A stretch of 64,000 bases of DNA from Datura wrightii (Eukaryota; Streptophyta; Magnoliopsida; Solanales; Solanaceae): assembly GCA_035772735.1 (NCBI GenBank), contig JASDFA010000010.1:138139001-138203000 (forward strand), read 5' to 3'. Below are positions 56,222 to 64,000 of this stretch, in pieces (within the stretch, counting starts at the first letter, position 1; each line of letters opens with the position of its first letter). The position numbers and the translations under genes were made by a program. The notes below the pieces were generated by a model. That model did no database searches and was not told the origin of the DNA. It worked only from the letters and a program-made list of their open reading frames with translations.

Positions 56222-56628
56222 GACTCTTATTAAGGCTCTGTCTCCAGTGCCTATGTCCTCTCTAGATGTTGCTACTACCTCTTTTTCCCCTGCCCTTGCT
56301 TCTTAGCTTGTGTTATCACTGTCATGAATGGTTTTAGTGGTATTTTGGTTAAGTTTTTTTGGGTTTTTTGACTGGTATCTTGTTTTGGTTATGCTAATTC
56401 TAGTGATGGTTATTGTTGCTTTAGTATCACTAATTGCCTGATGTGTTGATTGCTATTGCCTATTTGTTTTCTTCTATTCTTCTTTTCATTTCTGTCTTTG
56501 GTTTGGTATGTTCCTTTTCACTAATGCCAAAAGGGGGAAGGTTATGCTTGAGTGTTTGTTTTTGCTTAATTATTGATTAACTTAATGGAGCATACATGTA
56601 ATCAAGCATATTTTTATTTGTCATCATT
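56222..56628 (+). other. 3' untranslated interior of element F
   Basis: T-rich non-coding stretch. It contains a second PPT-like run CAAAAGGGGGAAGG at about 56528-56541, about 100 bp before the LTR, a feature of SIRE-type elements. Confidence 0.55.
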
Positions 56629-56641
56629 AAAAAGGGAAATT
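56629..56641 (+). other. Polypurine tract of element F
   Basis: AAAAAGGGAAATT just before the 3' LTR start TGTTGGAATA. Confidence 0.75.
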
Positions 56642-57681
56642 TGTTGGAATATGTTTTAATGATATTTGATGATGATTTAAAATATGCTTGAAATATTAAA
56701 TAAATTTTGAAACATTAAATTAATTAGGAAGTGATAAATTAGTACTTGGTATATTATTAACATAGGTTGTGTACTGCTAATTAACGGTGGAAGTCTAGTA
56801 TTTTGATATTTGCATGAAATAGGAGAAAGAGCTCGAGGATAATTAGGATTCTACAAGGAAAGAAGGATTCTACAAGGCAAGAAATTCCTAATGGTTGGAA
56901 AGGTATTTTTGATGCAAGAAAGCAGGTGCTGAAAAGGAAAGAAAATATTTGGTAAAAGATGTGGAATCCTACAAGGAGTCAACAAGATCTTTCACATAAG
57001 GAAAAAGACTCTTAAGTTAGAGATTCCCTTTCCTGGTAAAAGAAATCCATTGGGTACATTCTGGTATTATAAATAAAGAAGTACCATGTCAAAGTAGGGC
57101 ATTCACTCACGAAATACTCTTCAGCAAAATCCATCATTCTTGGGCATTCAATTGGCATTCAAGTTGAAGAGAGTTGACCGGTACTAGAGACAGTCCCCTA
57201 GTTCTGTACCGTTGCAGTCTAGGTCTAGGAGTCAATTTGTAGTGAATCAGTGGACTTGTTTTATTTTAATTCTTTTTTCATTCTCTTGTAATTGTGTTAA
57301 AGCTCATCTTGTTAAACTAAGGGTAGTTAATACATGTTAGGAACTTTATAAGGGCTTAGGGGTAGGTCTTTGGATTGCACGGGTTGCAATTCGAATTTGG
57401 CTAGGTGTCTAGTGGAGCTAAGTTGAAATCCTACGAGGGAGTAGGTTGTGGTTTTTACACCCATTCGAGCCTGAGTGGTTTTCCAAGTAAAAATTCTTGT
57501 CTCTTGCTTTACTTACTACACTTTATTTTTCTACTTGAATTAGGTTACTGATTAAAGGAACATAGTTCAAGTTTGTTCCCATTACAAAAGATAATTCAAG
57601 AAAAGTTTAAATGTGTGAAAAAAAATGTTAGACCCAATTCACCCCCCTCTTAGGTCTAATTTTGAAGTCATTGCAAAAATA
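56642..57681 (+). repeat. 3' LTR of element F
   Basis: TGTTGGAATATG to CAAAAATA, 1040 bp, matching the 5' LTR with small indels; the terminal CA of the 5' copy is TA here. TATA box at 57068-57075. Confidence 0.92.
57068..57075 (+). promoter_or_regulatory. TATA box in the 3' LTR of element F
   Basis: TATAAATAAAG, the counterpart of 48216-48223. From the 3' LTR it could in principle promote outward transcription into the flanking LTR of E. Confidence 0.55.
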
Positions 57682-57686
57682 AAAAT

Positions 57687-58019
57687 GTACTACCACAAGA
57701 AGTTGGAATAATACCATTCCCATAATCAAGATAAATTACATTTAATCTCGTGCTACAATTATACTGATGAATTCGTCCAATTTTCATCTTAGATTGTGAA
57801 CATATATAAACTTTATACTTATAAGAACTGATGATTTAATCTTTCGTGTATAAGCTAAATTGTATATACCAAATCATCTACTATATAAATAAAGAATGCA
57901 TATGCAAAAATGATCTATTTAAAATAAGACTTTATCAATCCAAAAAATTAAATAAAAGTCTTACAAAACTGAAACATAATACTATACTAAAACCGCATGG
58001 CTAATAGTATATCCTAACA
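57687..58019 (-). repeat. 5' LTR of element E, inner piece
   Basis: Resumes with GTACTACCACAAGAAG exactly where 47809 stopped, and runs to ATATCCTAACA, matching 41419-41747. Confidence 0.92.
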
Positions 58020-58604
58020 TTTATGTCTATCAACTCTCCCCAATAACTCTTTGGTACCTTTATCTCTCTTGAAACCATCATTCGACAACCTCTTACACCT
58101 CCGCACTAGGGCCTCCCACAGGCATCTCCTCTGCATATGTCCGAACCATCTTAACCTTGTTTTCCGCTTCTTGTCCTCCACCGAGGCTACTCACGCCTTA
58201 TCCCGGATATCCTCATTTCTAATTTTATTTCTCCTAATATGCCCACACATCCATCACAACATCCTTATTTCCTCAACTTTTATCTTCTGAACATTAGAAT
58301 TGTTAATCGGTCAACACTCTGCCTTTTCCCATACAACATAGTAGGGTTGATCACCACTCTGTAAAGCTTACCTTTAAATTTTGGTGGCATCTTCTTATCA
58401 CACAGGAGTCCAGATGCGAGCTTCCATTTCATCCATCCTGCACTAATACAGTGAGTGACATCCTCGTTAATCTCCCAATTATCTTAAATAATAGACACAA
58501 GATACTTGAAATTTTCTTTCTTTAGAATAGTTTGTATATCCAGCCTCACTATCACGTCAATCTCATACATCACCTCACTGAACTTGCATGAAAAATTCAT
58601 GCAA
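58020..58604 (-). mobile_element. RTE-type LINE, 5'-truncated reverse transcriptase part (split copy)
   Basis: On the minus strand, from about 58600 down, the conceptual protein shows CKFSEVMYEIDVIVRLDIQ, DVTHCISAGWMKWKLASGLL, CDKKMPPKFKGKLYRVVINP and TMLYGK, the C-terminal reverse transcriptase wording of plant RTE-type LINEs, followed in other frames by CVGILGEIKLE and KVPKSYWGELID. It continues at 40377 on the far side of element E. The N-terminal endonuclease and most of the reverse transcriptase are absent, consistent with the usual 5' truncation. TTGCATGAA..TTCATGCAA at 58584-58604 forms a perfect 9-bp hairpin at the break. Confidence 0.8.
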
Positions 58605-60198
58605 GGGCTGAGGTAGCATTCCGCTTACGAATTTAGTATAATTCAATAACTTTAATGCAAATTTTATATTGATATTAAAAAATTCACTTAATATATATAA
58701 ATAATTTATCAAAAATTCAATAACTTTCTTTTTGTCGTAAAGTTTATTATTATACTTGATCAAATACTGAGCTCTCAGCAAAAATAAAATATTGAACTCG
58801 AATAGAATAATTCAAACAAAATAATTTGTGATTGTCGCTGCCCATTTTTGAGGTTTTTAAATCAACAAGTTTAATTCTGCTAAAGGAAAACCCTCCCTTC
58901 TGTTTGGAACAGTAATGAGAATGGCATATATTTCAAAGAAAAAGACGCGTGTTAATTTTCCTACTAGCCTCTCTTAATTAACCTACCCAAAATTAATAAG
59001 AATTAAAAGAGGTATATAAGTTAGAATTTTTACTATTCCCTTAATTCATATTTACTTATTTATTATATTAAAAATAAATATAATTATTATTTATTTAATG
59101 TAAATATTTATTTTATTCCTATTATTAAGTACTACTTATTTTTAATTTATATTTTAATTATAATAAATGTGAATATTATAATAAAATTGTTATATTATTA
59201 TTTTCTTAAAAAAATATATCAAATTAATATTGGACAATGAATATTAAAGACCCCACCATTATGAGACTAGCAAAGTAGAACCTTTCTACCTGAATTATTG
59301 CTCCTTTGACGATGTCATAGGCTATAATTTTGGTCAAAGGGTGGGGAACTTTATCTTTAGCCTGAAGCTTAAAACTATAAGATTTTGCCAACTGAGTTTA
59401 ACTTCTTTACAAACACGGTGCAAAAGAGCTTTCACTTCTATAATATATAGTAAACAACTGTATTAAAACGTGGAATTATAAGTATTACCTTAGAAAATAA
59501 GAAAGTTATTTGTTATTACAGGTTAAATTATATTAACAATATTTCTTTTACATATAACATCATCTGCTTTAGTTTATGTAACCCATTTTTTTTACTTTTC
59601 TTTTCCCTGTTTCAATTTAGCTTAAATTTCTTAACAATAATTTATAATCATACAACTACTATAACACATTTACTATCATAAATTTCAAAAGTGGTGTAAT
59701 CGTACAAATATTATGACACATTTAAAAGTATAAATTTTAATTCTAATTTTTCTGTTCAGCCAAAATTAGATTTTATATAATAAAATAATGAGAGTACGTA
59801 TTCAAATTGAGTTTAAACAATGAGTATACTTTTGAATTCCCAGGATTGAGGCAAGGAGAGTCAAAAGGCAACATATATAAATTGATTTAAAAAAAAAAAA
59901 GCAATGGAAAGCAGAAGAAACATTAGTTTTCCAAACTTGGGGCTATTGCCAAAGTCAAACAAAGATTTCTTGAGCAAACTGCCAAACCTCAAGGAAAAAG
60001 CCATCATTTCCTTCCAACTTCCCTTTTGATTCTTTAATTTTTTTTCTTTCCCTTTTTCTGGTGCAAAATGGCTTTTCTTTCTTTCTAAGATTCTTTCTTG
60101 GCCAGACAAAGTAACCAACTCTAAGTACTGTTATTGGTTTTATGATTTACCATAATGCCATCTCCAAGAAATGCAAGTAAAGTGGCTTTAATTAACTA
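58605..60198. other. Unassigned AT-rich flank
   Basis: AT-rich host-like DNA. A stretch at about 59030-59170 has wording reminiscent of Stowaway-type ends (TACTATTCCCTTAATTCAT), but I cannot find both ends. The only coding hint is a 41-codon frame at 59904. No RNA gene seen. Confidence 0.4.
59904..60029 (+). CDS. Possible small ORF, 41 residues, unknown
   Basis: ATG at 59904 to TGA at 60027-60029, in a patch of more balanced composition than the AT-rich surroundings. The product starts MESRRNISFPNLGLLPKSNK and is rich in Lys, Leu and Ser. No family recognised, no upstream promoter or neighbouring exon identified. It could be a chance frame or a relic exon. Confidence 0.2.
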   Translation: MESRRNISFPNLGLLPKSNKDFLSKLPNLKEKAIISFQLPF

Positions 60199-60208
60199 GT
60201 ATATATTA

Positions 60209-60986
60209 GAGCCTGACATAAAACGGTCAAAAAAATGATTAAAAAATTTAAAGTGGTAATCAAAGAAGTGGAACTTCACTAAAAGGGACATTTCGTTGTT
60301 TGGGCAACGAGAATCAACAAAAAAAATTTTAAAAAATTTAAAAATTTTTGAATCTAGTTGGATTGCCAATTTCATTATGTAATTTTTTTAAAAAAAAATT
60401 GAAGAGATTTGAATATTTTTTATTTTATTTTTTACATTATACTTTAAAAAAATTTTGCAGGCAACAAGGATTAAATTGAATTACCATCATTTAGTTTAAT
60501 CCTCGTTGCAAAGGGTAACGAGGTTCAAAATTTTAATTGATATTAATTAATATTCTATTACATAGAATCTAACATTAAATTTTTTTAACTCTAATATTTT
60601 ATGTTCTTTCTCCGCTTCCCAAGTAACTCAAAACATAGCCAACTATGTTTAATGTTTAAATATTTAATGTTAGATTCTATGTAATGGAATATTAATCGAT
60701 ACTAATTAAAATTTTGCACCTCGTCGCCCTTGCAAAGGGGTGTAAAAATTTAAAGATAAAAAGAAATGTTTAAATAGAACCTCGTAGGCTGTTCAACGAG
60801 GTTCTTCTCATTTTTAAAAAAAAAATTAAATGGAACCTCATTGGTTGTCCAACGAGATTCAAAAAAAATAATTTTTTGTTGATTCTTGTTGCCCAAGCAA
60901 CGAAGTGTCCCTTTTGATAAAATTTCAATTCTTTGGTCTATTTTGGAATTTTTCATAATTTTTTTGACCATTTTGAGATCGGACTG
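60209..60986. mobile_element. Mutator-like MITE with long terminal inverted repeats
   Basis: GTATATATTA lies on both sides (60199-60208 and 60987-60996), a 10-bp direct repeat in the size class of Mutator target duplications. The left arm (about 60209-60585) and right arm (about 60655-60986) are imperfect inverted copies: GGTCAAAAAAAT, AAAAGGGACA.TTCGTTG and TTAGATTCTATGTAAT all recur reverse-complemented. The outermost bases match poorly (GAGCCTGACAT against CAGTCCGATCT). No coding capacity; the palindromic layout would form a long hairpin transcript. Confidence 0.72.
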
Positions 60987-60996
60987 GTATATATTA

Positions 60997-61359
60997 TTAA
61001 CAATCAACTTAATGAAAGGAAATAGTAGTCACAGTTTATAATACATCCGAAGTGTGAAAATTAATTTAATTAAGCTCTAGAAACATCATATATTTACAAG
61101 CAGAAAAAGAGGTATAATCAAGACACGACATTTTTGTCAATTTTAGTCTTGTCAAAATCTGTTTTCTGATTGTAGATCTTAAAGCCAATTCATAATGTTG
61201 AATATGAATTATTGATTACACTGCAGTTACATAAGAACACCATTTTACAAGTTATCTCACCAGTTTTTTCTACTCTTCGGCCAGCCTCTTTTTAACTTTT
61301 ACTAACATAGATAAACCCACTGGTGATCGAAAAATATATATGTTGTTAAACTAATACTT
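60997..61359. other. Unassigned AT-rich DNA
   Basis: No frame, RNA gene or repeat recognised. Confidence 0.4.
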
Positions 61360-61379
61360 CCCCCCCCCCCCCCCCCCCC
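61360..61379. repeat. C20 homopolymer tract
   Basis: Twenty consecutive C in otherwise AT-rich DNA. The complementary G20 could form a G-quadruplex and the C strand an i-motif. The length may also be affected by sequencing error. Confidence 0.85.
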
Positions 61380-62329
61380 ATTTCAACATATGTGCATATC
61401 TTAGTTTGATTGGATAGGAATTTCTTTTTCCAATTAATTTTCAACCAACCAGGTGTATGCATGAGTTGTTGGGAGTTTGACTTTGGCCTCTACCTTATTT
61501 TTTAATAAGAGAATTGTATTAGGACAAAAAACAGGCTTGACACATGAACGAATTAGCCGAAGAAACTTGAACGGATAAAGACACCATGGCTAAGTTCCAA
61601 AAGAAACTATGACGCATTATCTCAAAGGGACAACATTAAGTGAGAAGATGAAGCATTCGGAGGAGAATCAAAAAGCTGCGGGATCAACCATTATAGATCC
61701 ATTTCGAAACAGCACCACCTATTACTCTTTTACGAATTAAATATCATTTATTTCTCATTCAATGTAAATTAAGATAGAATAATTCTCCGTCATTAAATCT
61801 TGAGGATTCATACATGATATTGTTATTTTACTTTAAAAAGGCATGAAAATTATAGAAAAATGTGGATGGAGGAATTACTAGGAAATTTACGTTGGATTCT
61901 CTATTTTTATCATCAGCTGGCAAAGGCATATTATTATCTATAAACATATAAATAAAGGACGACAAAAGAATAAAGAGAATTCCACAAGGAGCATCAGATT
62001 TCCTCGAGGAAAAGCTGCTCATGTAGCTTTATAAGAATATATTCCTTATTTTCCTTTTAATTAACACTACTAAGTAGGTGTTTGAACATAAACATTATGA
62101 TATTTGAAAATTAAATTTATATTTAGATGTGCATATAATTTGAAATTTTTGAGTGTTAAATTGATTCCAAAAACCCTTACATTAATTTTTTTTTAAAACA
62201 GAAAAAGTCAATTCAAAATCTATATTATATTAAAAATGTGAAGGCCTTTAAAAATGTTAATTAAACTTTTTTGTCCTTTATTAAAAGATTTCGCAATAGA
62301 TAAAATTGTCATTCGCAGTACAAAATAAA
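61380..62329. other. Unassigned intergenic DNA
   Basis: Mixed composition around 61540-61690, AT-rich elsewhere. No convincing coding, RNA or repeat feature. A GTTTGAACATAAACATTATG phrase near 62080 resembles common Solanaceae MITE wording, but no paired ends are seen. Confidence 0.4.
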
Positions 62330-62505
62330 AATAGAATACTCAATCATGAATAAATGCAGGAAAATACCCTCTCCTTCTTTTTCTATAATGTAAACAAAAA
62401 AGTCTAAAGGCTATCCTGAGCAATTGCAATAATCGGGTTCATTGATATTCCTGGTATAGTAGATGCTATCACACATACAATCATACTCAATTCGATGGAA
62501 TTAAT
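62330..62505 (-). pseudogene. ndhB: Nuclear copy of plastid ndhB 3' end (NUPT)
   Basis: On the minus strand 62404-62499 encodes [20 protein letters not shown] followed by [11 protein letters not shown] and a TAG. I recognise this as the C terminus of the plastid NADH dehydrogenase-like subunit 2 (NdhB), a membrane subunit of the thylakoid NDH complex. The final Phe codon seems lost. Upstream of NSIEL the sequence departs from NdhB at about 62503. The bases left of the stop (about 62330-62403) look like plastid 3' flank, but their limit is uncertain. It is only a fragment of about 100-175 bp in AT-rich nuclear DNA, so it is non-functional. Confidence 0.75.
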
Positions 62506-64000
62506 TTTTACACAATTATTATTTAAAATTATTATTTTTAATTATTCCATCACCTTCTATTTTTGGCATAACTCTATTTATGATGTAAACCAAAAAAAAA
62601 TTACTGAATCTTTTTCTTATAGTCAAGAATTTTTTTTCTACCTTATTTTATTATATTGAATTTTCTACTTATGATATAACTCTATTTATAGTATAAACCT
62701 TTAAAAAAAATAATAACAAAAAATAATTAAAAAAAATAAAAAGTTCTTCCACGAAATTTTCTTATTTGAAAAATTTTTTGTTCCTTTTTTTATGGAAAAA
62801 AATTCTGATTAAATTTTTTTTCTTTTTTGATATTTTTTTCCCTTTTTCATAGTAAGGGAAATATTTTTTTCCCTTTTTGATAGTAATGTCCTAATTTATA
62901 AATCATTCTACTTCTATAAAAAGACTTATAATTACATAATTTAATCAATTAGCTCTTCTACGTCATCACTTTTGATTCAGTCTCCAACCTTGTATGTTTT
63001 CATATTAATCTATCTTTTTTTCATGTTGTGATTTTCTTTATATTGTGAATTTAAAAAAGACAATAATAATTGTTATGTCAGAACTTAGATTGTCTCATTG
63101 AGTCTAACATTGATATTATGTTATACCCTTTAATTGAGTCTTATATTGATATTATGTGATTTAAAATTTATGTTTTGTAACTGACATTCTTCATCTACTC
63201 AATCTCAAGTTTCATCTATTCAGGTAAAGTAATCTCTTCATGATCTCATATTCTATATTTATATTTTATATTTTTACATATAAGTTTGAATTCTTATTTA
63301 TTTTTATTATATTATATATATATATATATATTGACCATTAAATTTTAATTTTTTGCAGGGTACAAAAGTTTGTATATAGTTTTCAATAATTATATTGAAA
63401 AGTGAAAAAAAAAATTTACAACAAGATAAGATAAGTTACATCATAAACGAATGCATTAACAGTGTTAAAACTAATTTTATATCAGTAAACAAGGAGATTG
63501 AGTCACTTTTCTACTGGTACTTTTTTAAACAAAATTCATTTGAAGATACAATACAATCTTTGATAATTTATTTAGATTTCATCAACTAATCTAACATTTG
63601 ATATATGCATAATATTTTACTTCTATTTACTTAAACAATATTCTTTGTAGATATATTTGACAGCTTTGTGAGTTCTAAGATCTTCAAGTATGAACGCTCT
63701 TAGTAATGTTGATTGAAAGTTTTGCTCTTCATTAAAAGACATTGCTATAGATAAAATTATCATTTACTATTTTTCTTAAATAATTATCATTAAATTATTA
63801 ACCTAATGTTTAGGAGTTTGAAATTAATCAAAGTTGTAGGTATTAAATCTTTACTTATTTGAAGAAGGTAAGAACTCCTGATATTTAGTATTTTAAATTT
63901 GACTATAATTTTATTCTTAAATCTAATTTCCTTATTTAAACTAAATTAAAAGTCCTAATATTTAAAACTTTAAAATTAATTATAATTTTATTAACTTATA
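62506..64000. other. Unassigned AT-rich right edge
   Basis: Very AT-rich with poly-A/T runs and a TA microsatellite at about 63311-63332. A phrase near 62275-62310 (ATTAAAAGA.TT.GCAATAGATAAAATT) recurs at about 63732-63762, so an unidentified dispersed repeat is present. No gene is supported. Confidence 0.4.

Larger units (their letters stand above)
47810..57681 (+). mobile_element. Element F: SIRE/Maximus-type copia retrotransposon in the E LTR
   Basis: A 9.9-kb element with a perfect AAAAT duplication (47805-47809 and 57682-57686). LTRs are 47810-48814 and 56642-57681. The interior has a PBS, gag with CCHC knuckle and coiled-coil extension, protease, integrase, reverse transcriptase, RNase H, then a 2.7-kb extra region with an env-like or additional reading frame, and a PPT. 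The large size, the ALMAKSD-type gag extension and the extra 3' frame fit the SIRE/Maximus lineage. It is the innermost element of the right nest, yet has stops and shifts in every domain. Confidence 0.92.
40378..58019 (-). mobile_element. Element E: Ty1/copia retrotransposon inserted in the LINE
   Basis: LTRs are 40378-41747 (3' LTR) and 46759-47809 plus 57687-58019 (5' LTR, split by element F). On the minus strand the interior has a PBS next to 46759, gag, protease, integrase, reverse transcriptase and RNase H, the copia order (integrase before reverse transcriptase), and a PPT next to 41748. Flanking bases GTCCT and TTTAT agree poorly as a target duplication, but the two LINE pieces resume at the expected spacing. 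Without F the element is about 7.8 kb. Stops, shifts and altered key residues show it is inactive. Confidence 0.92.

Noticed and set aside
59030..59220. Possible Stowaway MITE
   Set aside because: Only one weak end visible; no matching inverted end or TA duplication could be paired.
63224..63358. A GT..TTTTTTGCAG stretch resembling a short plant intron
   Set aside because: Sequence on both sides has no sustained reading frame and the region is very AT-rich, so splice-like signals are expected by chance.
1..64000. CRISPR arrays, bacterial operons or Shine-Dalgarno sites
   Set aside because: All repeats found are eukaryotic transposon repeats or microsatellites; no spacer-repeat periodicity and no prokaryotic gene layout.

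Overview
This window looks like repeat-rich, AT-rich nuclear intergenic DNA from a flowering plant, most likely a nightshade (Solanaceae). The grounds are chromovirus-type Ty3/gypsy elements with 2-3 kb LTRs, a Ty1/copia element of SIRE/Maximus type, an RTE-like LINE with a TTG-repeat tail of the kind shared with Solanaceae TS SINEs, Tourist- and Mutator-like MITEs, a CACTA end, and a short plastid ndhB insertion. I found no intact host gene, no tRNA or rRNA gene and no CRISPR. Species cannot be fixed from this sequence.

Left block (1-27736) is a Russian-doll nest. Element C (minus strand, Ty3/gypsy-like, apparently gag-only) is outermost; its 3' LTR is cut at base 1041 by a CACTA-type terminus. 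Element B (minus strand, 3412-24952, decayed pol remnant) sits inside the gag of C. A solo LTR (3925-6559, perfect 5-bp target duplication) sits inside the 3' LTR of B. Element A (plus strand, 11553-21086, full gag-pol order with many stops) sits inside the interior of B.

Middle (27737-39961): a Tourist-like MITE (27787-28238), about 1.4 kb of unassigned DNA, then element D (plus strand, 29621-39843), a 10.2-kb Ty3/gypsy chromovirus with perfect ATTAG target duplication, PBS, PPT and a broken but recognisable gag-pol.

Right block (39964-58604): an old RTE-type LINE (minus strand) split by copia element E (minus strand, 40378-58019). The 5' LTR of E is in turn split by copia element F (plus strand, 47810-57681, target duplication AAAAT). 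F has a long extra reading region between pol and the 3' LTR, proline-rich at its start and coiled-coil-like at its end, with an internal 439-bp tandem duplication.

Right flank (58605-64000): AT-rich unassigned DNA with a 778-bp long-TIR Mutator-like MITE with a 10-bp duplication, a C20 tract and a nuclear copy of the plastid ndhB 3' end.

No element here looks autonomous. All gag-pol regions are interrupted, and where A and D can be compared many stops are Gln or Arg codons turned into stops by C-to-T change, as expected of heavily methylated DNA. The most unusual signal is an array of near-palindromic, double-CpG 9-mers (ACGASTCGT) in the LTRs of A, D and the solo LTR. CpG methylation or deamination of these would yield, or mimic, the bZIP core TGASTCA.
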